64,000 bases of DNA from Orthonyx spaldingii (GCA_013397795.1 VZTJ01001735.1:1060466-1124465); one strand, 5' to 3'; counted from the first letter of the stretch, positions 13,223 to 26,689 are shown. Notes: generated by a model from the letters alone, not told the origin. Numbers and translations are program-made.

Positions 13223-14804
13223 GCACAATACCTTTGTCACATTCCCATTACCTTTAAAAAGTAGTTTCATAAACCCATGGATTATGATCTTGTAATGAGA
13301 CCTCTGCTACCAAGAATAACTGCTAAAAAGGGTAACTGAATGATGAACTACTGACATGCCTTTCTGAGGACCCACAGCTGCACTGCTGCTTTTGAAAAGA
13401 CATGGGAACATTTCCTATAGATATCTAATTTAAGTGTCTCAAACACATTTAACTAGTGACTGAAAGAGAGCCAGCATTTTGGATCACTGAATATTGTCTA
13501 TTCTTACTCACTTTTTTGTTTTCCTGAGTTCATAAACTACAGCCATCTCAAAACCTAAATTAAATATCCATATGCACAAGCTAAACATTGGTCCCAACAT
13601 ACTGAGCTTTCATCACATCTAGTTTTCACTCTTCACCCTTTCCAATTAACCTGAATATAGGGTTTATTGAGGAATCCAAATTTTACCTTTTTATCTAAAG
13701 AAATAATTCTCCCACTACGACCAGTGCACACAGAGGAAACAATATGCAGCAGAAAAACAGGAAAATGAAAATAATGTAAGATAAAGAGTATCAGCTATGG
13801 GGAATCAGGGCAAAAGAAGATGTTTTCTGTTAGAATTCAGGCTGCTTTTAATGAGGGTCTTGTGAAATAGCTCATTCAAAGATCAGCATGGACAAGGCTA
13901 CTGCAGCTTTCAGCTACTTGCAGGGTGTTCAGAGGCACATTGTCTCTTTTCAACCTTCAGTAAAAAAATTCAAGTGATCTAAAACTGATAGTCTAATTCT
14001 GCATTTAAATGTAATTGCAATTTTATTTTATTTGTTTTTATCTTTTCTAAAGCACTCTAAGAGGTCCTAAAGAAAGGTGTTACACAATTGTAAGTGCTGG
14101 AGTGATTGACAGAGTATTTTACAACTGGCACTTATTATTCCTTTTATTAAGAATAAAGTGGCTTTTAGACTAAAAACAATAGGGTGAAAAGGGGTCTTTT
14201 ATGCACTCATTATAAGTAGAAAATTGGAAGGAAAATGTTGTAATAAAAAACTAAATGATTTTGGCACGATATATGTTTCTTTCTTTATATGTTCAGTGGT
14301 ATATACGTTGAAACCACTGGACATACAATAGCACTCTAGATGTGGATGGGAAAATGAAAAGTGTAGATTAAAATTGCCAAAGTGCTGCATGTAGTAGCCA
14401 TCTTTTCTTATTTTTGTTATGAGTAGAAAGAAGTCTTTATGCAGCAAAAAGGAATAACATTGTTATATTTTACATTTGAATTTAAATTCAGAGGAAGTGA
14501 CAGAGGACTTGAAGCAGATTGTCTATTACATGCCCTGTTCTAAGATGACAGGTGACTGTTTCCCAAGTTGCTGTAAGAGTTTCTCTTCTGTTTTATTCAG
14601 AGTAATCCTCTTTTACCTAAAAATCAGCATGCATCAAATGCCTGTGAGCCTTTGGTGATTTTTGTAAATGGGATGCAGTTTGACAGAGATGGTTTCAAAA
14701 TTTCACAGATTACCCAAGACAGCAGACACAGAATCTCCTGGATTAAACCTGTACTGGGTGGTGGTGCTTTAATTCTGGATCACGCTATATATTAGTAAAA
14801 GCAA

Positions 14805-14833
14805 TTGAATCCCCAGCTTGAATCCCCAGCTTG
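14805..14833. repeat. 13-bp tandem duplication
   Basis: The unit ttgaatccccagc occurs twice head to tail and is followed by the start of a third (ttg). The two copies are identical, which points to a recent slippage event. Confidence 0.9.
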
Positions 14834-16029
14834 CAAATGGCTTATTTACAGCCTTCTACTTTTTCCATAAAAGAGAGTTTCACTGGGGTTTTGTGGCTCT
14901 GTGTCAGGTGCAGAACCTCTGGTTAGCTCTTCCTGGAGTCACTGTCCCTACAACACTGGAGGGTATTTCACACTCCAAGTCAGAGCCTTACAGTCCCTGG
15001 TTCTGGTGCAATTTGACCAATTCAAGAACTGCAAGGTCTTTCAAAACAAAAGAGGCAAATATGAATAAATATCCTGGTGTGAGCATAGTCCCTTCTTCTA
15101 AGCCATATGTCGAGATATGAAAGTATCACTATAATCTACTGGTGTCTCAGTATTATGTGTGTGTGAAGTGAGTATACAAATCAAGCAGAGATGAAGGACC
15201 TTTGATATCTGATCAAGAGCATAAACCAACTTAAAATAACTTCCTATTTTATCTTGGAAAAGTTGTTTGTCATGACAAAGGAGTGTATTGGTCAGCCAGA
15301 CATTAAACCTGTCCAACACCAAAGTTGTTCAGACACCGAGAGTTAAATTTTCCTAATGATTCCTTGGTGTTGTGCTATGTTTATGACACAAAATTATGGT
15401 AGGGCATTATGGCACAGGGTTCTCCATGGCAGCTCCGGTCTCTGCTTCCTCAGCAACTGATTGGTTTCACCCTCCATCAAAATCCAGGGACAAGTGAGGG
15501 AAAGGCTGCTGACATACTCAGCATAACCAACAGTAGAGACCTGAGACCACTGCTTACATGACTTGACTTCGGTAAGTAGTTAAATGTGTCCAAGGACCTC
15601 ATTTTCAGTGAAATGAGTATGATGATTCTTCCACTTCTTACACTGTATTTTGTCTTTTTAGAGCATAACCTTATGAGAATATAGATTTTGTGACAGATAT
15701 AAGCACAATGACCAAGCATTATTGTCATTTGGACTCAATGATTTCAGAGGTATTTTCCAACCTAATTCCAACCTGATATAAATAGCATAATATGTAAATA
15801 AGAAATTAATTCTCAAATAAAAATTTAGTGCTTGTTACCCATTAAGTTATTTTGATAAATAATGCAAATATGGGGGAGGTGGAAGAAGATTTCACTGTAA
15901 ATTCAAAATCTTGAGGCAGAGTGGAAAAGGCCTTTTCCCAAAATTTCTTTGAAAGAATTTAGGTGTTTTTTAGTATTTTCAATAGGGAAAATAAGATGAG
16001 CTGCATTACCTGAAATATACTCTGTGTGC

Positions 16030-16177
16030 AAGAGGAAAGAAAAGAAAGTAGACCAATAGAGAGAAAGGGCCAGAGAGAAGTAGAGAAAAGGAGATAAGTG
16101 AGGAAGAAAGAGTGAAAGAATAAAGCATTGAGGAGAAAGAAAGAGAAAGAAGGCATAAAGAAAATGAAAAAAGCAAC
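16030..16177 (+). repeat. Purine-rich (GA) low-complexity tract
   Basis: Nearly all A and G on the plus strand, with units such as gaaaga and agagaa, interrupted by a few C and T. The open frame on the opposite strand (15959-16204), rich in F, S and L, is a consequence of this composition and not a gene. Confidence 0.75.
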
Positions 16178-19100
16178 AAAAGTTAAAAAGTCAAACCAGT
16201 CCATCTATCTGTCTACCAGGAGTGTTTGGAATCATAATTTATAAGAAAAAAGAATGGATGACTGTTGTGTATATAAGCCCTCTCACCTTGAAAGTGTAAT
16301 ATTTATATTTCTCTCTTTCAGGAATCTAAATTATTTGAACTTAAACACTCTAGAATTTCTCTTGACTGTATGAACCTGAGGTGACTTCCATCCTCTGACA
16401 ACAGAACAACAGGCACAGCATATTCCTTCAAAAGAATAAAAATAAAAACAGCTCTCATGACCAAATATGTTGTTTTTTTACTCCAAGGTACTCTTCTTGG
16501 AGAAGTTGCATAGGGGAGAAGTTACTCTCACAATAAATAGCACAGAAAGCAAATTATTTTCCACGAGACTTTGTAGGCCTTAGTTTTCATGTCAAAATCT
16601 TCATTGTTCAAGGGTGTCTTTAGTAACATAAATTTATTTAATAAGATGTTGTGTCTTAGCAGCATACACAAGATAGTCTGTATTTAAAAGGCTGCAGATA
16701 TCCCAATAATACCTCCCATATTAGTCTCCTTCTGTTTGCGTATTGTGTCTATTTGCTAGGTCTTGGCAGACCAAGAGTCTGACACTGTCCTTCTCTGAGA
16801 TTTCATATCACTTATCACTGACATTCCAGTTACTTTTGACAACGTTTCATAATTTAGTCCTAGGCAAGAAATATAGAATGAGAAACCCACTGAAGGGATA
16901 AAGGACATTCCCTTAGGGTAAGATGCCACAATAAATAAAAATAATTAAGAGTTATATATTCTTAACTGAAAAAAACCTCTATAAGGTAGTTCAGCTTGCC
17001 TGCAACATAATTAAACTATCTAAATTGTAATAAAAAACATTACAAATTTTAAACACTTTATTAAAATTTGAACAAAAACAAATTGACATTTGATTCTCAA
17101 AAGCCTTGGGAGAAAATGCCTGATAAGATTCAGTTAAGAAACTTGATAACCACAGAGCTAGAAATGCAGTACTACCATGGATTAAAATTTGCTTTAAAAA
17201 TTGAAAGGTAAGAATGGGCATAAATGTTGAGTTTTTAATGAAGTGAGGCTATTTATTGGTGGTACTTCTAAGATCAGGACTAGAACATGCATTGTTCATT
17301 AGAGCTCTGAATAACCTACAGGAGGATATGAATGCTGACACTTGCTGACCATTCCTGTTTTCATCTATTTTACACAGCAAAATATGGCTTTTTTATTCTG
17401 GAAGATGTGTTTCTTCTCTTTTCTTCTCCACTAAGCATTTCTGTGGTAGGCAGGGATTACCACTTACCATCAGCTGTACATCGCAACTGAGTTCATCCTT
17501 ACTGGGGCCTCAGCACAATTCCATTGTGGAGCATTAATCAGCAGTATTAACTCTAGGTCATTAGCAATGCAGCTCCATACTCATCTGAAACACCTTGCAG
17601 TACTGGAAACAGTAATTCTTTAGATTTTTGATAAGAATATCATAGAACTAACTAATGAAAAACATACAGCAGGAAAATACTAAGATACCATGCACAAATT
17701 AATGATAAAATATATATTCCTTATAGAATTACTGTAAGTACCGTCAGGTTTAATTTTTTGTTAAAAGAGAAAACAGTTATAGGAGAAAAAGGACACTGAA
17801 AAAGTCTTAGGTTGGGGCACGGAATTTTCACAGAACACGTATTCCCTCCTAGACTGACCCTATGAAGTACAGGGAAAGGGCAATAAAGTTTAAGTATCTC
17901 AACAAATAGAAATTTTCATAGATTTGAGTAGACCAAACTCTGTTAAAGTCTCTATGTTCCAATGTATGTGGAATATAACGATATTAACTTTGGAAACAGT
18001 AATAAAAGAGCTGTTTTTCTATTGCAGATGAGTGTGAACAGAAACCAGTAATTCCTCCTATTCACACATGTATCTTAACAACACATCTTCACACACTGCT
18101 ATGATACCATGAGGCCTTCCAGGTAAGTCAGAAGAAAGGCTTCTAGTGGAAAAAAGTTGTCAATTTATCTTAGCTTTGTCATATATTAGAAAAGCTGTCC
18201 CTAAAAGTGATGATTTATGTCAGCACAGGACCCTAGGATGAAAAAGAAGCTTTTCCAACCTTGGACATTCCAAAATTCAGATAAATCAAATAATGGGAAA
18301 TATTAATAAATCTTATAATTAAGTTTTCCCCTCTTCATCCTGGTCATGATTTCCAAAAGTTTCCTCTCAACAGGATTTCATAGGGAGTGTAGTTGGTTTT
18401 GAGTTGCTTATGTAGGTGCACAGAATTGAAAGCTTCCTTGTTTCATTCATTGTGAAGCTTTATGGAAAAGCTCTTTCTGTATCTGGGCATTCTTATACTG
18501 GGCTGTGCATCCATAAAAGAGCTTCATCTGCAAGAGGACAATGTGCCTTTCTTTTTCTATACTATGCCAATCACTCCAAATTTGTTTTCACCATTAGACT
18601 CATATGGCTTTCTTTCACTTGCATGATTTCCTGTAAAATTGTTGTATTGTGCTATCAGGAAGTGTCCATCAGTTTACATTAGTGTTCAATTTTGTATGAA
18701 ACAGAGGGTGTTCTGAAGTGAATATAGTTCTGCCATCAGTCGCTGGAGATGTGACTTGCACTCAGCTGTTAAAACTGAGGAACTTAGGGCTGTATGTGTG
18801 ATGGATATTTAACAATTAAGACTCTTAATCTGAACATAGAGGAGCTGGGAAGAGAAACAGAGATCCTTGAGAGGATAAATAAGTGTAAGACATTTATCAA
18901 TGAAACATGGTTAATTTTAAATGTGGAAAATGAGAAGCAGCAAGGAGGCCAATGGAAGAGAGCTGAGAACAGCCTACAGAGAGGAAGAGGAACAGGAAAA
19001 AGATAAGTGAGATATGTAAAGAGACAGAGTTAAAGTGAATGGCAAGATAAATGTGCAGCATGAACAAGATTCTACTAAGTTGCAAACTTTGGCTGGCAGA

Positions 19101-21264
19101 GCACATCAAATCACAGAAAAGTGAGTGGACAACAGTGAGGAAGAACAGCCCAGCAAATGGAGACTTATCAGAAAATACACATTTTTGTGTGCACTCTTTC
19201 TTATCCTGACCTCTCTGCCAGCAATACACTTATTGTAACAGAACAGATTTAAAATATGCCATAAGAGAGTGTTTCCTCTGATGGTAGGTCTCAGTGGCAT
19301 AAAAGAGGAAAAATTCTTGGTTTGCATGACTCTGAGACAGAGAGGTAAGTGTAGGGTGACAAACTAATAATGATTTCTGGGAGGAATGAGGAATTTTGTA
19401 ATGTAGCTATTGTGGGTAATGCAGATTGTGGGTAATACATGACTTACAACTAATTAAGCAGCTTGATTACTTATGACAGAAATAAAAAGATGGGACTGCA
19501 CATATAGGAGAGTGTGGTTGATATAGAAATAGTATCAATAACATCCCACCAAGAAGATCTTGGTTTCCTGAAAACAGTTTTTAGTGAATTTCTCCTACTT
19601 GAAAGTTACAACTAATTTGGGAAAGGCAATGTTGAGAACTACAAGGGAACTTTTTTCAAGTTTTTCATTCTTCTCTGGAGAATGCTTCTATTAGATAGCA
19701 TTTTACCTCTCTGGGGCGATCACCACAACACTTTCTTCACAGGACTGGATAAAGGAGTCTACAGATTCTGGCCCAGATTCTACTACAAGGCAGATCACCT
19801 GTCCCTCTCAGTTGAGTAAGTTATGCACCTAAATACCTAGCCAAGATATGAATGACGTAGAGGCAAAGATCCTCGAAAGCTGTATATGACAAACACCTTT
19901 CTGCATTCCTGGAGAAAAGCTGATTTACTGTAGCATAAAATTTTGCCTGTTGGATGACAGGGATGTAAGAATACAACACTAAAGCTAATAGAAAACATTC
20001 CATATGTGGGAATAGTGCAAGACATCAATGCCAATGCATTGTTCAGGACATTTCCTATGCAATTTCTCAGTGAGCCAGTTGAGATATCAGCAGCAAACAA
20101 CACAGTACTACACTGTTAGCTGGTCAATGTCTTGTTATTTGCACTGAAATATTTCCCACGCATAAGAGGATGACGTTTAAAGATCAGTTTTATTTATCTC
20201 CCATAAATATGAAAACGGTAAAGAGCACATGCTTCCACAAAATTTTTGAGTGCAGTCCTCCAAGGCCAGCCAGCCCCTTCAGTGTTCTAAAGATATGCAG
20301 GCCAATGAAGGGCTTTGAAAAATAAGTATTTTATTTTATTTTGTAGAAAATGGTGATTAGTAAATGTAATTAAGAAAGGTGTAAACAATTTTGACTTAGG
20401 AAAAATGTGTGAATGAGCATATTTGAAATGTACCTCATACTTTGGGACAACATTGTGGTACATGTGGTTAGCTAAAGCAAGATACTCATATTTATATTAA
20501 ACTGATAAGAAACATGTAAGTGTGCCACTCTGCTGTCTAGACGTTTCAACCTCTCTCACAAATGACACATACTCAGCTCAATAAAATAAATATGGTTGTG
20601 AGCAACTCTAAGTCTCACAGATAAAAGGAGAAGAAAAAAATGTGCTTACTGGTAAAGCTATTACTCATACTTAATAAGAGAAAAGTGTCTGAGTCAGTGC
20701 TGTGACTATAGCCAGGTTTGAGTACAAGTATTTTTCTCTATACCTAAATTGAAATGCACTGGACAACCAGAATAAGGTATAGACAGTGTCAAGCTGTGTA
20801 AGTGTGCTCCTTCCAAAGTTTTGTAATTGAGGGGCTTTTTTTATTTTCACTACTAGAACTACTTTTGTGCGTCTTTGACCTCTAGAAGAGTAGGAAGGGC
20901 ATATGAGCCCTTAGAGTCAAGTGCAATTGGGTCATAACCTTTTGTTTTCCAATTTTTCCTTCCTCTTCCTTGTTATATCATCTTTATAGCAGAAAACTGT
21001 TCCTTCTCCTTCAATTTGCCTGTTATACATAGCAAATAATTTTAAAACATTTTTCATTCCATTATGTAGCTGAAATTAAAAATATAGCAAATTGAATTGG
21101 AATTTGAACAGTGATGCTCAAGGAAATTCAATCTAAATCAAGAGAGTCAGAATTCTTTTTATTTAACGATAATTTTTACCTTTCAGATCCTTACCTTGAG
21201 TAATTTATACGGTGCTGGCCTCTATATCTTTGTAAAGGTTTAATTGCTCTTCAGGGGAGCAGTG

Positions 21265-21632
21265 TAGAGCGATTATAAAAATGATACCAGATATCAACGA
21301 TTTAAGTTATAAGGAAAGACTGAGAAAGTTGAGCATATTCTCAGTGGAAAAGAAGAGACTTTATGTAATCCAATTGAAGTTTTAAAAATTATGAAGAGGA
21401 CTGATAAAATTGATCCAAGCAGGCTCTTTACACTTGCAAGACACAGAAGTTAGAAGACATGATCTAAAAATTAGAAAGTTGGGAGCAAGAAAAGAAAAGC
21501 TAAGGCATAACTATTTTACACAGAAGGATTAGAAGTGTATGGAATAAATTACTATAAAGGGCCCCTGAAGCAAGAAGCATCATAGAATTCAAGAGGGAAT
21601 TAGATGAATTTCTAAACAAAAGGACCAGATAG
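21265..21632 (+). mobile_element. Ancient, strongly diverged CR1-type LINE 3' fragment
   Basis: The plus strand follows the layout of old amniote CR1 3' ends: 'gattataaaaatgat', then 'aaggaaagactgagaaagtt', 'tctcagtggaaaagaagaga', 'ttttaaaaattatgaagagg', 'gaagtgtatggaataaatta' and 'gagggaattagatgaatttc'. These correspond to the blocks for rolling past the ORF2 stop (for example 'cagcctggagaagagaaggct' in younger copies). It is much more diverged than the other three CR1 copies here and lies in the opposite orientation, so it is probably a much earlier insertion. No open frame remains. The subfamily was not determined. Confidence 0.75.
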
Positions 21633-24614
21633 AGGGGTGACAGAGAAAATATTCAAATGAAAATAAGGGAGACAGGAAGAAGCAAGGGGAGCATACAACC
21701 CTTTCCCTCTTATTTCTCTGGTTCTTATTGCTGATACTTCTCTTTGGAAATTCATTTGCTATTATCTAAAATAATCTAGCAACCCTCAGTACAAGTCAAT
21801 CAGTCTTTTTTCAGAGATTATTTTAAACATTTTTATGTAATTAAGGGGTTCCTGGATTTTGCACCTTGTCATCTTTGATCATGTCTTGAACCAGTTACTG
21901 ACCATAGCCTACTTAGTCATACTGGACAACTATGCATCAAGGAACCACCTGTCAAAGAGACATAGTGGTACAAACTGATCAGAAGATCTTTTCCCTCCCA
22001 GACTTCCAGCTACTGCTGGCAAGTGCAAGTTATTGAAATACCCAGCACCCTGTTCCTGGAATATTGGTCTGCTTAGGAATTGGAGTTCTCAGAGCTATCT
22101 TTTACGAATAGACACAGTGAATACAGCAACATGAAGATTTTCTCTACTGAAAAGGCCAATTTATGAAATTCCAGTTTCCAGCCACAGCTACACATTTCAG
22201 ACCCCCACATGATAATTTACTGTATTCCCAGGAAGCAGCAGCAGAAATTTGAGGTTATTTTACAGATTCAGACTATATATGTTGTTTTAATTTTCCTGTG
22301 ACTGTGCAAACCAATAAGAAATAGCAAAGGCTCTGAAGCTGTACCTACTCAGGAAGACATGATTCCATTGATTTCAGACAGGTGTATTCAGAATGACAGC
22401 TTTAATTACACAGGAATGAATGACTGAAAAGTCCACATATACCTAAGAAAGCTTCTTGGGTTTCCTTGTTGACTGATACCTATGTCCACTTTTGAATCCT
22501 AATTATTTCTCAACAATATTAAATATTTAAAACCTAATTATTGCTCAGTTGCTCCATTCACTTCTAGTCTCCTCTGCCTGTTTATAGTTTTTATATATCA
22601 TGCACCTTATCATGTCAGAAAAACCCAGCATGTGAATAATAACACATTGAAATCCTAGAGTTTGCCTAATTAATTGCCTTATAGCTTTCAGAAATGCACC
22701 AAAAATGACAAAAAGCTTGGTATATATGGTAAATAGCAATAATATCACCTCTTTTGTTTTCTTGGGAAGTGGGGGATGTTTGAAAGGATTAGGCACTTTC
22801 AACTTACAGCTTGAATTTTTTTTCTTGAAGAAAATGTACAATTTTTTTCCTCTGCATTTTAAACATTAATTTCCAAGGTATCAACGGCTAATTATTCAGC
22901 AGTTACTTTAATGTTTCAGATAGGGAATAAGTAGCCTTGGGGAGAACAGATCCTGCTTTTAAAGTCTTGCTATAGTAAAGGATTATTACTAGAAGATATT
23001 CATTGCATATAGTCATTACTATTTCTTTCTCCGTTCAAAGATGGAAAACACAGTGGTAAAATTAAATTTCATTTAAAAAAATAAAAACAAACCAACCAAA
23101 TCTAGATGTTGCCTAGTAGCCCTATGACCGTAGTTGTGGTTCAGGAGCACAGAAGGATTTACTGCATTCAGCTGCCAACCCCACCTTATGCTGGGCATAG
23201 TGGAAAGGGAAATTCATTTGCTCTTTCTTACCTGTGTCACACTTCAGAGTCTTTCTTGACCCACCTTCTCTGGTCTTTGGTGAAATCATGAACTATTAGC
23301 TGGACAGCTGGCAGCAGCACAGCTTGGTGCCCTCAGGGAAGGCTTTGGAACCTCATCAGTCACACCCTAACGGCAAGTTCTCTAGGGCCAGGAGTACCAG
23401 AATGGATTGCAAGTAAAGAAGAAAATGGAAATGCTATCTCAAAGAAAAATTAACACTTTCCTGTGCTTATATCATTGATTACAGCCTCCCACAAAAGTAA
23501 GCCACCCAGGTGATCCTTTGTAACATATGCCTGTTGCAAAACTGTCAAATGAGAAGTAACACACATCTAAATTCTGTCCAAAAACAATCCTATTGGATTG
23601 TTTCCACATGAGAAAAAGAATGTCAAATGACAGTGACAGCAGCCCTCACTAGGAAATGGAATAATTTTTCACAGGCCTTGTAATGGACAGCTCATGCCTT
23701 GTCCTCTCCATTGCTCAGTCAGAAAACAGCAGGGACCATGGCCCAGCTGCAGGTCCTGGGTCAAGCTGTGCCCCCTGATTCCATTTCCACTACATGGCTT
23801 CTGGATCTCCTCTAGGGTCACTGAATGTCATAGGCATAAGACATGCTGATTACCTGGGAAATGCCTTTTTCATTTCAAAGTTCATGAAATAATATGAATG
23901 TTTCTCTGCAGCCTGTATGACTAGCAGGTTTTTAGTCCAAAATGGATTATTGTTTTCATACCTTTCTGTGTGGGATTAGAACAAGTGGGTCTTTGGAGAT
24001 TACAAAGGTTTTGGGTTGTGTTGGAGGACTCTATCATAGAGAAGAGCTAGTCATGTTATAAAGTTTCTCATACTCTATTTTTTGGGGTAGTCTCTGACCT
24101 ATGTTTGTCCTAAGGAAGTGTCTGGAGATACTTGGGAAAGTACTAGGTGGCAAAAGCTGCAAGTGTACAATGCCATGAGTGACAGTGGGCCACAACTTAA
24201 TTCTGTAAAGTGGACCTAATATAGCAGGTACTACCATAAAACCAAGATTACTTAAATCTTTTCCCAGAATACTTCTGTATATTCCATTTTGATATATGGT
24301 TTCCAACTTATGTCAGCATTCATTATTGTGTTGCCACAAACTTTCTTGAGGTATTTTAGTTAAATATCTGTGAAAGAAAGCAAGCATTATAAGTTTTACT
24401 AAACAAATATATTGGTAAAATAATATCTATATCTGGTTTATAGCAACTGTGTTCCTTACATTTATCTTGCTAATATAGACATAGCCTCTGAGTTTGGGAT
24501 GGGAGTTCCAACAGAGGAAAAATCTCTGTTCAGAAATCTGTCCAAATTTGGACAAGGATTTTTAGGTCAGGGCTGGAGCCTGCTTTTCCCTTCTGCTAGA
24601 CCTTATGACACATT
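21633..24614. other. Spacer without recognisable genes
   Basis: About 3 kb of AT-rich sequence. Open frames reach at most 98 codons (22545-22841 minus) and show no known motif. I see no microsatellite of note and no transposon that I can name. Confidence 0.55.
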
Positions 24615-25534
24615 GATCATAGAACCATAGAATTATTTAGGTTGGACAAGACCTTTAAGATCAAGTTCAACCATAAACTTAATATTGCCAAGTCCACCAC
24701 TAAACTGTGTCCCTAAATGCCACATCTACATGTTTAAATACCCCTGGGGATAGTGACTCTAACTCTTCCCTGGGCAGCCGGTTCCAAAACTTGATAACTC
24801 TTTCTGTGAAGAATTTTTTTCCTAATACCCAATCTAAATCTCCCTGGTGCAACTTGAGGCCGTTTCCTCTTGCCCTATCACTTGTTACTTGGGAGCAGAG
24901 AACTGAAACCCACCTTGCTATAACCTCCTCTCAGGTAGTTGTAGAGAGAGGTAAGGTCTCCTTTTCTTCAGGCTAAACAATGTCTTTCCTGTAGTGAGGT
25001 GCCCAAAACTGAACACAAAATTCAAGGTGCAGCCTCACTACTGCTGAATACAGAGGGACAACCCTTTCCCTAGTCCTGCTGTCCACACAATTTCTGACAC
25101 AATCTACAATGCCATTGATTTTCTTGGCCAGCTGGGCACACGCTGGCTCACATTCAGCTGGCTGTTGACCAGAACCCCCAGGTCCTTTTCCAACAGGCAG
25201 CTTTCCAGCTACTCATCTCCCAGACAGCGCTGCATGTGGTTGTTGTGACTCAAGTGCAGGACCCGGTACATTGCCTTACTGAACCTCATACAGCTGACCT
25301 CAATCCATCAATCCAGTCAGCCCAGATCCCTCTGGAGTGCCTTCCTGCCCTTCAGCAGATCAACACTCCCACCAGCTTGGTGTCATCTACAAACTGACTG
25401 AGGGTCCATTTGATCCCCATGTCCAGATCATTAATAAAGATCTTAAACAGGACTGGCCCCAGTATGGAGTCCTGGAAAGCACCACTGGTAACCAGCCATC
25501 AGCTGTACTTAACTCCCTTCATCACCATTCTCTG
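24615..25534 (-). mobile_element. CR1 LINE, 5'-truncated, with internal deletion
   Basis: Minus-strand CR1 copy whose 3' tail 'catagaaccatagaat' is at the left edge, followed by the standard 3' UTR ('gtccaccactaaactgtgtccctaaatgcc'-type block near 24690-24722). The right part covers the end of ORF2 and reaches the same region as the copy at 10119-11160 before stopping at 'accattctctg' (25534). Compared with that copy, 92 bp equivalent to 10493-10584 are missing at about 24980, with 'caa' at both edges of the lost segment, suggesting a microhomology-mediated deletion. It has many substitutions and stops and is inactive. Directly right of it lies one copy of a 28-nt direct repeat (25539-25566). 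Confidence 0.95.
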
Positions 25535-25538
25535 CATG

Positions 25539-25566
25539 TTTTAATAGACATGTGCCCTTAGCTCAT
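25539..25566 (+). repeat. 28-nt direct repeat, copy A
   Basis: Twenty-eight bases, ending in atgtgcccttagctcat, recur at 26630-26657 with one C/T difference. Copy A starts four bases after the last base of recognisable CR1 sequence. Confidence 0.85.
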
Positions 25567-26629
25567 GTTGGGTTTAAGCTTGTGGGACTAGTGAAGACTC
25601 TTTCCATTGGAGTGGATGTTGCAGAGGAACACAGGAGGGCAGCTGGATGTCTGTAACCCTCCCGTGATCCCCAGACAGTGGAAGCAGCCTGCAAGGGGTC
25701 ACCAAAGGACAAGTAAAAGCAGTAGGAAGGATCTTACACCTGACACCAGGAAACAGGACAAGACTGTTCCCCTTGCTGCTCCTCAATCCAACCTGTCCAC
25801 AATTAGTTAGATTCATTGGTCTAAAACTTGAATAGAAATATTTTTTTGCTTTTTCTTTTCCTATGTTTTCACATCCTTTCCCTCTCCCATTGTAACTGCT
25901 TATTGAATTGTGTAACTGTCCAGATTACCTTAATTTAACCAGCAGAGTACAATTCTAGTCTGAGAATCAACACATTGATACATGATGGTCTGTTTCTCTT
26001 TAATTACCTGAGAAAGAGGAAAGCAATGATATTATAAATGTAGAAGAAGTTGAATTTTTAGGAATACTGGTTCTGCAATCTATTGTTAAGCAGCACATGC
26101 AAGTGTTTAGTGTATGCTGAGACTAATTTTCAATACGCGTTTTCCCTTGGGATATTTATATGCTTCCAATAAGCATAGAACTGTCCATCAAAAGTAACTT
26201 TATATACCCACACAGCACACAGCACACACACACACACAATCACTGCCACAAAATTTTTGGGGTTTCTTCTCTAAAGAGCTGCAAATATAAGTAACATTTT
26301 CTCTGCACAATGTCCTGTTGAAATAGGTGTGTGTTCATTTCAACAGACAATTGTAACAGAAATACTCAATTTTTTATTTCCTGTTTTTTCTGCCTTTCAC
26401 TTTTGCAAACAGTTGAGTTAAAAATCTCTTTCTTGAGAGGTAGGAACTATTAATGCAAAGGGGGAAAAAATCATATCATAAGAGATGCTTTGGAGTCCAG
26501 CCTATTTTGGTTTTCTTACTCAAATAATTTACTTTTAATTAGATAAGAGAACAAAAAAAAATTCCAAAGGGGAAAATACTTTTTTTTCCCCACAAATTGC
26601 TTCCATCATTTCTGAACTCTGCTAAGCAT
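25567..26629. other. Segment between two 28-nt direct repeats
   Basis: About 1.06 kb bounded by the two repeat copies. The first 240 bases are less AT-rich than the rest and hold overlapping open frames on both strands (25574-25816 minus, 25607-25810 plus) without recognisable domains. It also holds a CA-rich microsatellite at 26209-26238. It could be an inserted element or ordinary spacer; I do not recognise it. Confidence 0.5.
26209..26238. repeat. (CA)n microsatellite, imperfect
   Basis: CACACAGCACACAGCACAC followed by an uninterrupted CA run of about seven units. Confidence 0.85.
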
Positions 26630-26657
26630 TTTTAATAGATATGTGCCCTTAGCTCAT
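26630..26657 (+). repeat. 28-nt direct repeat, copy B
   Basis: Second copy of the repeat at 25539-25566 (27 of 28 bases match), same orientation, 1091 bases downstream. It sits in ordinary AT-rich sequence. Confidence 0.85.
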
Positions 26658-26689
26658 CTTTTGCATGCTAACAATTTAATCTGAATACC

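Larger units (their letters stand above)
11161..21264. other. AT-rich spacer with small repeats
   Basis: No supported gene in about 10 kb. It contains an (AAC)n run (11557-11574), a T run near 12232-12246, an (AAAAC)n run (13203-13222), a 13-bp tandem duplication (14805-14833), a purine-rich tract (about 16030-16177), and a 16-bp near-tandem duplication (19407-19435). A 16-bp inverted repeat pairs 12565-12580 with 13418-13433. The largest open frame, 110 codons at 18897-19229 minus, has no recognisable domain. Confidence 0.6.

Noticed and set aside
14380..14402. miR-17-like 'aaagtgctgcatgtagtag'
   Set aside because: The similarity ends after the seed-like part and I see no matching precursor arm.
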